Source of the DNA: an uncultured Eubacteriales bacterium
GTDB lineage: Bacteria; Bacillota; Clostridia; Oscillospirales; Oscillospiraceae
NCBI GenBank assembly: GCA_900317855.1
Contig: ONIG01000001.1
Span: forward strand, 1-64,000
DNA: 64,000 nucleotides
Reading direction: 5' to 3'
The translations under genes and the position numbers were made by a program. This document shows positions 1 to 7,855 of the stretch, piece after piece. The notes under the pieces were generated by a model that made no database searches, was not told where the DNA came from, and saw nothing but the letters and a program-made list of their open reading frames with translations. Position 1 is the stretch's first letter. The number at the start of each line of letters is the position of its first letter.

Positions 1-29
1 ATCATGTTGTTTGTCTGAGCAAACTTCAT
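1..29 (-). CDS. 5' end of an unidentified gene running off the left edge
   Basis: Only the first nine codons are inside the window, reading MKFAQTNNM. An AAGGAG ribosome site lies 12 bases upstream of the ATG, a little far, and a near-consensus promoter lies a further 40 bases up, so a leftward gene starts here. The product cannot be named from nine residues. Confidence 0.5.
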
Positions 30-83
30 AATACGACACGTCTCCTTTCGTTAAAAATCACGGTTTCCTGTGGAAACGAGCGC

Positions 84-112
84 AGTATAACGCAGTTTTC
101 CGCGCTTGTCAA
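84..112 (-). promoter_or_regulatory. sigma-A type promoter for the left-edge gene
   Basis: On the minus strand the -35 box TTGACA (107-112) and the -10 box TATACT (84-89) are separated by exactly 17 bases. This is one of the best promoter matches in the window. It reads away from the MBL hydrolase gene, towards the left edge. Confidence 0.75.
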
Positions 113-170
113 CCCCAAAATCCACAAAAGCAGTATGAAACACGCATTAGAAAAAATGAATGTAGCGATT

Positions 171-1013
171 CTAAAATTCGATGGTTTGCGGCTCGATGGC
201 CGGGTCATGGCTGCACAGGGACGCCGCGCAGGCGGGGCTGCGGCTCATCCCGCCGATCCAGTCGAGCGCCTTTTTGGCGCGCACGCTGTTTTCGCAGATG
301 CCGGGCACGGTGCCCTCCGCCCAGGAGCGGGGGCCGGCCGCACCGTCGGCATTGAGCAGCACGTATCGGCTGCCGCTGCGGATGAGCGTGGCGAACATGC
401 CCTCCGTGTGCCCGGCGACGTGCACAAGATGCACCGAGTCGTCCCCGAACAGGTCGTACGAGCGGCTCTCCGGCCCGATGTGGTTCACGCGGTACCAGAA
501 CCGCTCCGGCGGCTCGTCCATCCACAGCCTGCGCGAGGTGTAGCGCAGGTTCACGCGGCACGACCAGAAGTATTCCTCCTCCGCCACAAGCAGCCGCTTT
601 GCGCCCCGCACCTCACTGATACCCGCAATGTGGTCCGGGTCGAGGTGGGAAAAGAGCACATAGTCCAGATCCTGCGGCCGGATGCCGCGTGCGGCCAGCT
701 GCTCGCCGATTGACTGCCCCGGCTCCACGACGCTGTGCACGAGCGTGTACCACCCGCGGCCGAACATGCGCAGCTGCGCTGCGCGGTCCTCGATGCCGGT
801 GGGGCTCACGGTGCGCGGCAGCCCAGCATCCACCAGAAACAGTCCCTTCGGGTGCTCCACCAGATACGCCGACACCGGCAGCCAGATGCGCGCGTCCTTC
901 TTCAAGCGCCGCGCGTCCGCCTTTGCCGGCCAGCGCCACTGGGCGCTTTCCGGCAGGTTTGGCGCCACGCCGATCTTCCCGCAGTGCAGAACATGGATCC
1001 GGATCTGAGCCAT
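171..1013 (-). CDS. MBL-fold metallo-hydrolase, lactonase-like
   Basis: A 280-residue protein of the metallo-beta-lactamase fold. The metal-binding signature SHLDPDHIAG is the HxxxDH variant seen in N-acyl homoserine lactonase-like members, and later metal ligands fit the VAGHTEGM and NADGA segments. It should be a cytoplasmic zinc-type hydrolase; the substrate cannot be read from sequence. The ATG at 1013 is preferred over the longer frame because GAGGAGG lies just upstream and MAQIRIHVLHCG begins the conserved first strand. It is monocistronic, divergent from the flavoprotein gene at 1258, and no clear terminator follows. Quorum quenching is possible but only an analogy. Confidence 0.85.
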   Translation of the reverse strand: MAQIRIHVLHCGKIGVAPNLPESAQWRWPAKADARRLKKDARIWLPVSAYLVEHPKGLFLVDAGLPRTVSPTGIEDRAAQLRMFGRGWYTLVHSVVEPGQSIGEQLAARGIRPQDLDYVLFSHLDPDHIAGISEVRGAKRLLVAEEEYFWSCRVNLRYTSRRLWMDEPPERFWYRVNHIGPESRSYDLFGDDSVHLVHVAGHTEGMFATLIRSGSRYVLLNADGAAGPRSWAEGTVPGICENSVRAKKALDWIGGMSRSPACAASLCSHDPAIEPQTIEF

Positions 1014-1156
1014 CGCCGTTCCCTCCTCGTGAATTTGCAAGATATTGACCAATTGGTTATGAAAAAGCATAGCACCGCCTGTGCAGGATGTCAAGACAGA
1101 CAGGGGAAAACGACCGGGATTTTACAATCTTCAACAATGTGTCGCGCATTTGCATA

Positions 1157-1186
1157 TTGAATTGTACGCGTGAGATGTGCTACAAT
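1157..1186 (+). promoter_or_regulatory. promoter of the flavoprotein-hypA pair
   Basis: TTGAAT (1157-1162) and TACAAT (1181-1186) are 18 bases apart, about 70 bases upstream of the ATG at 1258, which has AAAGGAG in front of it. The fit is good but not perfect. Confidence 0.55.
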
Positions 1187-1257
1187 AGATTGCATATCTA
1201 TTCACAAACCAGGGAATGAAAACAAAACATTTTAAGGAGAAGAAAGGAGCCTGAAAC

Positions 1258-3984
1258 ATGGCAAGAGAACTGATCCTGAAGCTGGGCAAAAAGATCACGG
1301 ACCGCGTGGATGTCAAGCTCGGCATGACCAAGCTCGACGAGGATTCGCCCGAGTATTACGGCCTGGCCAGCGTCGTCACCGACGAGATGGCGGAGCTCGC
1401 ACTCGCGATGGACGTGCGTGTCCCGACCACGCCGGCTGAGATCGGCAAGAAGGTAGGCAAGGACCCCGTCTACGTGGAGCAGCTGTTTGACCAGATGTCC
1501 ATGATCGGCCTGCTCGAGTACAACTGGGAGAACGCCGACCATCACAAGCAGTGGACGCTGCCGATCTTCGTGCCCGGCTCTGCGGAGCTGATGAACATGA
1601 ACCTGCAGCAGGTCGAGGAGCACCCGGAGATCGCGCGGTTTTTCGAGCGCATGTCGTTTCTGCCGCTGACGAAGATCACCTGCATGGTGCCTCCCGGAGG
1701 CGCCGGTGTCGGCATGCACGTCATCCCGGTCGAAAAGGCCATCCCGGCCACGAACGAGTCGGTCGATGTGGAGCACATCTCCCACTGGCTGAAAAAGTAT
1801 GAGGGCCACCTCGGCGTTGGCTACTGCTCCTGCCGCAACGCCATGCGCATTCAGGGCGAGGGCTGCGGCGAGCTGCAGGATGAGCTGTGCATTGCCGTCG
1901 GCCAGTTTGCCGACTACTGCCGCGAGACCGGCAAGGGCCGCGACATTACCTATGAAGAGGCGATGGAGATCCTCCAGCGCGCCGAGGACAACGGCTATGT
2001 CCACCAGATCACGAACATCGACGGCGAGGATAAGATCTTTGCCATCTGCAACTGTGCGCTCGGCTCCTGCTTCGCGCTGAGAACGAGCCAGCTGTTCAAC
2101 ACGCCCAATATGTCCGCCTCCGCTTACCGCGCCCATGTCGACGCCGAAAAGTGCGTCGCCTGCGGCAAGTGCACCGAGGTCTGCCCGGCCGGCGCCGCCA
2201 AGCTCGGCCAGAAGCTGTGCACCAAGAACGGCCCGGTGACGTATCCGAAGCAGCCGCTGCCGGACGATAACCACTGGGGCGAGCACATGTGGAGCCCAAA
2301 CTATAAGGACGACAACCAGAAGCAGTGCCACGAGTCCGGCACCGCCCCCTGCAAGACCGCCTGCCCGGCGCATATTGCCGTGCAGGGCTACATCAATCTG
2401 GCCGCGCAGGGCCGCTATCTGGACGCGCTCAAGCTCATCAAGCAGGATAACCCGTTCCCGGCCGTCTGCGGCAGCATCTGCAACCGCCGCTGCGAGGAAG
2501 TCTGCACCCGCGGCGATGTCGACCGCGCTGTCGCCATCGACGAGATCAAGAAGTTTGTCGCCGAGCAGGAGCTCCAGGCCGACAAGCGCTACATCCCGAA
2601 AGTTATCACCCACCGCGGCATCGCCGATCCGTACCCGGAGAAGATCGCCATCATCGGCGCCGGTCCGGCAGGCCTGTCGTGCGCCTACTATCTGGCGAAC
2701 ATGGGCTATGAAAACGTCACCGTGTTTGATAAAAATGAGGTGCCCGGCGGCATGCTGACCCTCGGCATCCCGAGCTTCCGCCTCGAAAAGGACGTCGTCA
2801 ATGCCGAGATCGAGGTGCTCAAGGAGATGGGCGTCCACTTCCAGTGCGGCGTCGAGATCGGCAAGGATCTCACCATCGACCAGCTGCGCGAGCAGGGCTA
2901 TAAGGGCTTCTACCTTGCCATCGGCGCGCAGAAGAGCGCACCCATCGGCGTGCCCGGCGAGGACCTCTCCGGCGTGTATGGCGGCGTGGACTTCCTGCGC
3001 AAGGTCAACCTCGGCAAGAAGCCGCGCATCGGCAAAAAGTGCGCCGTCATCGGCGGCGGCAATGTCGCCATGGACGTCTGCCGCACGGCCATCCGCCTCG
3101 GCGCGAAGGATACTTACGTCATTTACCGCCGCAGCCAGGCAGAGATGCCGGCAGACGCGGAGGAAGTCGCGGAAGCCATGGAAGAGGGCGTGCAGTTCCG
3201 CTTCCTGAGCGCTCCGGCCGAGATCCTCGGCGAAAACGGCAAGGTCAAGGCCCTCAAGGTTGAGATCATGGAGCTTGGTGAGCCCGACGCGAAGGGCCGC
3301 CGCAAGCCCGTCGGCACCGGCAAGTTCGAGACCATCGAGGTCACGTCCGTCATCGGTGCCATCGGCCAGCGCGTCGACCTTGGCCGCATCGCGCCGGAGG
3401 CCATGGTCTTCAACCGCAACGGCACCGTCCAGGCCGACGGCGTGACGTATCAGACCGCGCAGCCCGACATCTTTGCCGGCGGCGACGTGGTCACCGGCCC
3501 GAAGTTTGCCATCGACGCGATCGCGGCCGGCCGCGAGGGCGCCATCTCCCTGCACCGCTATGTGCATGAGGGCCAGAGCCTGACGCTGGCGCGTGACCCG
3601 CGCGAGTTCTACGAGCTCGACAAGAAGCAGGCCGTCGTGCCCATCGACTGCTTTGACGCCCCGGCGCGCCAGACCGTCGCCCACGACGCGAGCAAGGCCA
3701 AGACGTTCTCGAACGACCGCATCACCTTTACCGAGGCACAGGTCAAGGCGGAGGCGTCCCGCTGCCTCGGCTGCGGCGTGTCCGTCGTCGACCAGAACAA
3801 GTGCATCGGCTGCGGCCTGTGCACCACCCGCTGCGAGTTTGATGCGATCCACCTGCAGCGCGATATGCCGGAGGCCAGCCGTATGTACCGCACCGAGGAC
3901 AAGATGAAGGCCATCCTGCCGCACATGGTCAAGCGCGCAGCCAAGCTCACCATCAAGGACATCAAGGGCAAGCGCGCAAAGTAA
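1258..3984 (+). CDS. multi-cluster FAD/NAD(P) oxidoreductase, GltD/NfnL-like with ferredoxin domains
   Basis: A 908-residue cytoplasmic electron-transfer flavoprotein. Residues 1-270 form a Cys-containing N-terminal region with GYCSCR and ICNCALGSC segments and an HTH-like start. A ferredoxin motif CVACGKCTEVC begins near residue 299. The glutamate-synthase small-subunit module follows: an N-terminal Cys-rich FeS part around 355-430 (CKTACP, CGSICNRRCEEVC), the FAD site IIGAGPAGLSCAYYL near 465 and the NAD(P) site VIGGGNVAMDVCR near 595. A second ferredoxin-like pair (CLGCG, CIGCGLCTTRC) lies at 836-860. No large glutamate synthase subunit is nearby, so glutamate synthesis is unlikely; NADPH-ferredoxin exchange or delivery of electrons to an unknown acceptor fits better. 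It lies 21 bases ahead of a hypA-like gene, suggesting an operon. Confidence 0.85.
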   Translation: MARELILKLGKKITDRVDVKLGMTKLDEDSPEYYGLASVVTDEMAELALAMDVRVPTTPAEIGKKVGKDPVYVEQLFDQMSMIGLLEYNWENADHHKQWTLPIFVPGSAELMNMNLQQVEEHPEIARFFERMSFLPLTKITCMVPPGGAGVGMHVIPVEKAIPATNESVDVEHISHWLKKYEGHLGVGYCSCRNAMRIQGEGCGELQDELCIAVGQFADYCRETGKGRDITYEEAMEILQRAEDNGYVHQITNIDGEDKIFAICNCALGSCFALRTSQLFNTPNMSASAYRAHVDAEKCVACGKCTEVCPAGAAKLGQKLCTKNGPVTYPKQPLPDDNHWGEHMWSPNYKDDNQKQCHESGTAPCKTACPAHIAVQGYINLAAQGRYLDALKLIKQDNPFPAVCGSICNRRCEEVCTRGDVDRAVAIDEIKKFVAEQELQADKRYIPKVITHRGIADPYPEKIAIIGAGPAGLSCAYYLANMGYENVTVFDKNEVPGGMLTLGIPSFRLEKDVVNAEIEVLKEMGVHFQCGVEIGKDLTIDQLREQGYKGFYLAIGAQKSAPIGVPGEDLSGVYGGVDFLRKVNLGKKPRIGKKCAVIGGGNVAMDVCRTAIRLGAKDTYVIYRRSQAEMPADAEEVAEAMEEGVQFRFLSAPAEILGENGKVKALKVEIMELGEPDAKGRRKPVGTGKFETIEVTSVIGAIGQRVDLGRIAPEAMVFNRNGTVQADGVTYQTAQPDIFAGGDVVTGPKFAIDAIAAGREGAISLHRYVHEGQSLTLARDPREFYELDKKQAVVPIDCFDAPARQTVAHDASKAKTFSNDRITFTEAQVKAEASRCLGCGVSVVDQNKCIGCGLCTTRCEFDAIHLQRDMPEASRMYRTEDKMKAILPHMVKRAAKLTIKDIKGKRAK

Positions 3985-4005
3985 GCCGACCGGAGGAACC
4001 ACACG

Positions 4006-4350
4006 ATGCACGAACTGGGAACCGTGTTCTATGTCATCCAGGAGGTCGAAAAGGTCGTCGAGGAAAACCACCTGACCCAGGTCGCCAGCGTCACGCTGGA
4101 GGTCGGCGAGGTCAGCGGCATCATTCCGTACTATCTGACGGACTGCTGGCAGTGGGCGATCCAGAAATCGCAGTATCTGAAAGAGGCGGAGCTGAAGATC
4201 GAGACTGTTCCCGCCGTGACCTTCTGCGAGGACTGCAAGCAGACATACCCCACGGTCAAATACGCCAAGATATGCCCCCACTGCAAGAGTGAGCATACCT
4301 ACCTGCTCAGCGGCAACGAGTACACCATAAAGGAGATCGAAGCCTGCTAG
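4006..4350 (+). CDS. hypA: HypA-like nickel metallochaperone
   Basis: A 114-residue protein with the HypA/HybF features: N-terminal MHE, whose His2 binds nickel in the family, and a zinc site made of two CxxC pairs (CEDC and CPHC) separated by a short loop near residues 74-93. HypA passes nickel to hydrogenase precursors, or to urease in some bacteria. The usual partners hypB-F and hydrogenase structural genes are absent from the window. The gene follows the flavoprotein by 21 bases with GGAGG upstream, so the two are probably co-transcribed. The family call is firm; the client enzyme is unknown. Confidence 0.85.
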   Translation: MHELGTVFYVIQEVEKVVEENHLTQVASVTLEVGEVSGIIPYYLTDCWQWAIQKSQYLKEAELKIETVPAVTFCEDCKQTYPTVKYAKICPHCKSEHTYLLSGNEYTIKEIEAC

Positions 4351-4366
4351 CAGCTGCAAAAACCGC

Positions 4367-4402
4367 ACACGGGGAACGCCGATGGGCGTCCCCCGTGTTT
4401 TC
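4367..4402. terminator. bidirectional terminator between convergent genes
   Basis: A GC-rich hairpin has arms ACACGGGG-AACGCC (4367-4380) and GGGCGT-CCCCCGTGT (4384-4398), followed by TTTTC on the plus strand and, on the minus strand, by GCGGTTTTTGC. It lies between hypA and the leftward SLOG gene and can serve both. Confidence 0.7.
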
Positions 4403-4924
4403 TTATCTTTCCGCCGGTGCGCTGTCGATCGGGATCTGGATGATCTCCAGCCGGCGGCGGGCGGCGTATTCGAGCGTGCGGGCCGTGCCGCCGGGCCGGC
4501 CGTCAAACGCCGCGATGAGGATGCGCGATGCATCGACCATGTAGCGGTTGCGGCGCATCATGCACCCGGGGGTGTAGGCCTCCTGTACGAGCGTCTGATA
4601 GTCGCACTGGCGCAGGTCGTAGGCATAGCGCTCGCGCAGCTCCGGCCGCCAGCGGTCGGCCTGGCCGGAGTAGGGGATGGCCGCCTCGATCGTGACCTCC
4701 GGATGCTGCAGGCGCAGATAGCGCGTGGCGTCGAAAAAATACAGGTCGCAGCCGTTGGCCATGCCGCAGATGAAGTGGCGGATACCGGCGGCGTAGACGG
4801 CGTCCACGGCGTCAAAGAGCTGCTGCTGCAGCTTGCGGCAGCGTGGGTCGTTCTCATCGCTGCCCCAGGGCAGCTTGTATTCCCGGTGGCCGGTGAAGCA
4901 GCAGGTGTTTTCGCGCTCGGGCAT
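4403..4924 (-). CDS. DUF1273 / YpsA-like SLOG-family protein
   Basis: A 173-residue protein starting MPERENTCCFTGHR. The FTGHR segment near the start is the hallmark of the DUF1273/YpsA group of the SLOG nucleotide-binding superfamily, and HFICGMANGCDLYFFDATRYL is the matching second conserved block. YpsA in Bacillus is linked to cell division and stress, but the biochemical role is not settled. The ATG at 4924 is chosen because AGGAGG sits just upstream; the longer open frame would run into the FMN riboswitch region. The gene appears monocistronic and convergent with hypA. Confidence 0.85.
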   Translation of the reverse strand: MPERENTCCFTGHREYKLPWGSDENDPRCRKLQQQLFDAVDAVYAAGIRHFICGMANGCDLYFFDATRYLRLQHPEVTIEAAIPYSGQADRWRPELRERYAYDLRQCDYQTLVQEAYTPGCMMRRNRYMVDASRILIAAFDGRPGGTARTLEYAARRRLEIIQIPIDSAPAER

Positions 4925-5003
4925 GGCGGCAGCCTCCTTTCGGGTGTGGCCTCCATTGTACGCGCCCGAAGTGCGGCTGTCAAACCTTTCCTGAAAAAAG
5001 TGC

Positions 5004-5031
5004 TTGCAATCTTTTCCCGCTGTGTTATAAT
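5004..5031 (+). promoter_or_regulatory. promoter of the FMN riboswitch-ribU transcript
   Basis: TTGCAA (5004-5009) and TATAAT (5026-5031) are separated by 16 bases. The predicted start lies about 20 bases before the first helix of the FMN riboswitch. Confidence 0.7.
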
Positions 5032-5056
5032 GCAGACAGTAAAACAACTGAATCGA

Positions 5057-5169
5057 GATGTCTTCGGGGCAGGGTGTAATTCCCGACCGGCGGTGATAGT
5101 CCGCGAGCCGAGCAAGGTTGAATCGGTGCAATTCCGATACCGACAGTATAGTCTGGATGATAGAAGATG
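5057..5169 (+). promoter_or_regulatory. FMN riboswitch (RFN element)
   Basis: The conserved RFN blocks are all present in order: TCTTCGGGGCAGGGTG, TTCCCGACCGGCGG, TGATAGTCCGCGAGC, GAATCGGTG-ATTCCGATACCGACAG and TATAGTCTGGATGATAGAAG. FMN binding should switch off the riboflavin transporter that follows. The expression platform holds a terminator (5195-5224) and also ACCTCCAT (5176-5183), which can pair with ATGGAGGT (5231-5238) over the ribU ribosome site. Confidence 0.97.
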
Positions 5170-5194
5170 TTACGGACCTCCATAGTTCGCAGCG

Positions 5195-5224
5195 CCTGAA
5201 GGACATGTTCTTTCAGGTGTTTTT
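5195..5224 (+). terminator. riboswitch-controlled terminator
   Basis: Nine-base arms CCTGAAGGA (5195-5203) and TTCTTTCAGG (5209-5217) close a five-base loop and are followed by a T-rich run (5218-5224). It lies between the FMN aptamer and the ribU start and is the expected off-state structure. Confidence 0.8.
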
Positions 5225-5246
5225 CATTCCATGGAGGTGTTTTGTC

Positions 5247-6002
5247 ATGTTGAAAGAAAACCTGTCCTTTGTCGGTATCTGCGTGCTTGTGTTCGCGGCA
5301 TTGCTCGGCCTTGCGTATCTGTTTGAGCGCACGGTCTGCCGCGATCTGCAGCGCCGCAGCCGCAGCCGCAACATCAGCTATGTGGCCATGTTCTCCGCCC
5401 TTGGCGGCGTGCTCATGATGCTGGAGATCCCGCTGTTTTTCGCGCCGGGCTTCTATAAGATCGACCTGAGCGAACTGCCGGTGCTCATGAGCGCGTTTTA
5501 TCTAGGTCCCGTGGCCGGTGTCATCACCGAGCTGCTCAAGGTGCTCATCAAGCTCCTGCTCAAGGGCACGAGCACGGCCTTCGTCGGCGATTTTGCCAAC
5601 TTCGTCGTCGGCTGCACGTTCGTCCTGCCCGCCGCGGTCATTTACCACCACCACAAGACCCGCCGCACCGCCATCGTCGGCATGGCCGTCGGCACCCTGT
5701 GCATGACGGTGTTCGGCAGCGTTTTCAACGGCCTGTACCTGATCCCGAAGTTCGCCGAGCTCTTCGGCCTGCCCATTGAGCAGATTGTCGCCATGGGCAC
5801 GGCCGTCAATAAGAGCATCACCAGCGTGCCGACGCTCGTCATGTTCGCCGTCGTGCCCTTTAACCTCATCAAGGGCGTTGTGGACTCGGCGCTGACGTAT
5901 CTGCTGTACAAGCGTGTGGAGTTTCTGCTCTTCCCGGAGCTGCGCAAGAAGGAGAAAGCACAGCCGCAGGTCCAGTCGAAGGACCCCACCCCGCAGCACT
6001 GA
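5247..6002 (+). CDS. ribU: riboflavin ECF transporter S component RibU
   Basis: A 251-residue integral membrane protein. The substrate-specific (S) subunit of an energy-coupling factor transporter binds riboflavin and docks on a shared EcfAAT module, which is not in this window. The sequence has about six hydrophobic segments and RibU-type stretches such as MFSALGGVLMMLEIPL, FYKIDLSELPVL and GDFANFVVG. An N-terminal extension of about 40 residues carries an extra membrane segment (VGICVLVFAALLGLAYLF). The start at 5247 is set by GGAGGT eight bases upstream; upstream frames overlap the riboswitch. Control by FMN is shown by the upstream aptamer. Confidence 0.93.
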   Translation: MLKENLSFVGICVLVFAALLGLAYLFERTVCRDLQRRSRSRNISYVAMFSALGGVLMMLEIPLFFAPGFYKIDLSELPVLMSAFYLGPVAGVITELLKVLIKLLLKGTSTAFVGDFANFVVGCTFVLPAAVIYHHHKTRRTAIVGMAVGTLCMTVFGSVFNGLYLIPKFAELFGLPIEQIVAMGTAVNKSITSVPTLVMFAVVPFNLIKGVVDSALTYLLYKRVEFLLFPELRKKEKAQPQVQSKDPTPQH

Positions 6003-6016
6003 GATCGTACATAGCA

Positions 6017-6052
6017 AACCGCCTGCAGGCATCAGCCTGCAGGCGGTTTTTC
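6017..6052. terminator. strong bidirectional terminator
   Basis: Perfect 14-base arms AACCGCCTGCAGGC (6017-6030) and GCCTGCAGGCGGTT (6035-6048) with a four-base loop are followed by TTTTT on the plus strand. It ends ribU, and overlaps the last codons of the leftward flippase gene, where it can also act. Confidence 0.85.
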
Positions 6053-7372
6053 ATCTGTGCAGCTGCGGCGCACCGTGCGCAGCAGCAGTGTGAAGCTGAG
6101 CGTGAAGTTCACACACTCGTTGAAATACAAAATGAAGATGTACCCAGCCAGCCCGAACCTCGGCAGCAGCACCCACACGAGCACCACGCCGAGCGTGGCG
6201 TCGAGCACGTTGATGGCCATGCAGCGCGTCTGCTGGCCGAGTCCGCGCAGGCAGCCGTCGGTCACGGTGTCGAGATACATCACCGACACGAGCGGGGCCA
6301 GCAGCCGGATATACCGCCCCGCGTCGTCCGAGTGGTAGATCAGCCGCCCGAGCGGCCCGGAAAACGCCAGCAGCAGCACGGCCGTGCCGCACGCGAACAG
6401 CAGGCACCGATACAGCAGCGTGCGCACCAGCCGCCGGATATCTCCGCACCGGCCGGAGACCTGCGCCGTTGTCAGCTCCGGCACGAGCAGATCCGCCAGC
6501 GCGTACAGCAGGCACGAGGGGAAGAGCACCACCGGCAGCGCCATGCCGTGTACGATGCCATAGCCCGCGAGCGCGCGGTCGGCCGACAGGCCGGAGCTTT
6601 TGAGCCCCCGCGGGATGAGCAGGTGCTCCAGCGTCGTCAGCGATGTGCGCGCATAGGCCGACACGGCCAGCGGCAGCGCCACGGCGAGCATCCGCCGCGT
6701 CAGGTGCGGCACGGTGTCGCCGCCGCGGCGGTATTTGCGCCGGTCGAGTGCGTACACCGCCGTCATCAGCAGCAGCGACACCACGTCCGCGCACGCGCCG
6801 CCCGCCGTGACGGCGGCGCAGCTCTGCTCCAGGTCGCCGGCGGCCGCAAAGGACAAAAACCACATCACGCACGTGATGCTCACCAGCTGTTCGAGCAGGT
6901 GCACGAGCGTCGGCTTCCACACGCGGCCGGAGGCGGTGAAATATCCGTCCATAACCGACGAGAGCGCGATGCACGGCAGGCTGATGCTCGTGATGCGCAG
7001 CGAGCGCACCGTGCGCGCGTCGCCGATCCAGAGAAAGCCCACGGGCTCGGCCAGAAAATACACCATCGTGCCCGCGCACAGGCCGAAAAACAGCGCGTAG
7101 CACGCGCACCGGCGCATTGCCCCCGTGACGCCCGCGCCGCGCTCGAGCCCCATTTCCTCGGAGATCAGGCGCGTGGTGGCAAAGCGGATGCCGGAGATGG
7201 CGAAGGTGGCAAACAGCACGCTCACCGACATGACGAGCTGGTACAGCCCGATGCCGGCCGCGCCGATGCGCCCGACGATCCACGCCTGAAAGATGAGCCC
7301 GATGCAGCGCATCACGATCGACGAGCCGGTCATGAGCGCGGTGTTGACGATGAGCCTGCGATTTGTGTGCAC
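6032..7372 (-). CDS. SpoVB/MATE-like polysaccharide flippase
   Basis: A 446-residue multi-pass membrane protein (about 12-14 segments) of the MOP superfamily, closest in style to the SpoVB/oligosaccharide flippase group: RLIVNTALMTGSSIVMRCIG at the start and paired repeats of the fold. It probably moves a lipid-linked glycan precursor across the membrane. The GTG at 7372 is preferred, because GGGAGG lies eight bases upstream; the longer ATG frame at 7465 would read through the terminator of tagD. It is last in the leftward polymer cluster and may be a separate transcript. The exact substrate, and a sporulation role, cannot be read from sequence. Confidence 0.8.
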   Translation of the reverse strand: MHTNRRLIVNTALMTGSSIVMRCIGLIFQAWIVGRIGAAGIGLYQLVMSVSVLFATFAISGIRFATTRLISEEMGLERGAGVTGAMRRCACYALFFGLCAGTMVYFLAEPVGFLWIGDARTVRSLRITSISLPCIALSSVMDGYFTASGRVWKPTLVHLLEQLVSITCVMWFLSFAAAGDLEQSCAAVTAGGACADVVSLLLMTAVYALDRRKYRRGGDTVPHLTRRMLAVALPLAVSAYARTSLTTLEHLLIPRGLKSSGLSADRALAGYGIVHGMALPVVLFPSCLLYALADLLVPELTTAQVSGRCGDIRRLVRTLLYRCLLFACGTAVLLLAFSGPLGRLIYHSDDAGRYIRLLAPLVSVMYLDTVTDGCLRGLGQQTRCMAINVLDATLGVVLVWVLLPRFGLAGYIFILYFNECVNFTLSFTLLLRTVRRSCTDEKPPAG

Positions 7373-7420
7373 GCGCGCGACCTCCCGACGCAGTTTGTAC
7401 CACTCTATGGCGCGGGAGCA

Positions 7421-7455
7421 GAAAACATGCCGCCCGGTAAATACCAGGCGGCATG
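7421..7455 (-). terminator. terminator after tagD
   Basis: On the minus strand CATGCCGCC and GGCGGCATG arms (7426-7434 and 7447-7455), extended by GGT/ACC, are followed by TTTTC. It lies eleven bases after the tagD stop and would end the polymer operon before the SpoVB-like gene. Confidence 0.75.
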
Positions 7456-7465
7456 CTGTACTCAT

Positions 7466-7855
7466 TCAGGTGTGCAGGTCGGTCTTGATCTTCGTTGTGG
7501 AGATTTCGGGCGTGCGGGGGAGGTAGACAACCTCACATTTGTCCTTCAGGAAGTCGAATTTGCCCTTCCAGTCGTCGCCCATGACGAACACGTCCACGTG
7601 GTATTTGTCCACGTCGGTGACTTTCTGGTCCCAGCTCTCCTCCGGGATGACGAGGTCAACGTAGCGGATGGCCTCGAGCATCCGCTTGCGGTCCTCGTAG
7701 GAGAAGTAGCTCTTTTTTTGCTTTTCGTTCCAGTTGAACTCGTCCGTGCTCAGGGCCACGATCAGGTAATCGCCCTGTTCCTTGGCGCGGCGCAGGAGGT
7801 TGATGTGCCCGTAGTGCAGCAGGTCAAAGGTGCCGTAAGTGATGACACGTCTCAT
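7466..7855 (-). CDS. tagD: glycerol-3-phosphate cytidylyltransferase
   Basis: A 129-residue cytoplasmic enzyme, the normal TagD length. It makes CDP-glycerol from CTP and glycerol 3-phosphate for teichoic-acid-type polymers. The nucleotidyltransferase HxGH motif is HYGH at residues 14-17, with GTFDLLHYGH intact, and the RTPEISTT signature begins at residue 114. The start overlaps the stop of the upstream glycerophosphotransferase by four bases (ATGA), typical of translational coupling. It supplies the donor used by that neighbour. Confidence 0.95.
   Translation of the reverse strand: MRRVITYGTFDLLHYGHINLLRRAKEQGDYLIVALSTDEFNWNEKQKKSYFSYEDRKRMLEAIRYVDLVIPEESWDQKVTDVDKYHVDVFVMGDDWKGKFDFLKDKCEVVYLPRTPEISTTKIKTDLHT

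Noticed and set aside
1198-4533. 1111-codon frame on the minus strand opposite the flavoprotein
   Set aside because: It is the GC-driven mirror of the real plus-strand gene, which has intact FAD and FeS motifs; its composition (Asp, Ala, Leu, Val-rich) is typical of an antisense frame.
5118-5246. N-terminal extension of ribU into the riboswitch
   Set aside because: The aptamer and terminator occupy this DNA and GGAGGT is placed for the ATG at 5247.
7373-7465. Upstream ATG for the SpoVB-like flippase
   Set aside because: The extra codons span the tagD terminator hairpin, while the GTG at 7372 has a well-placed ribosome site.
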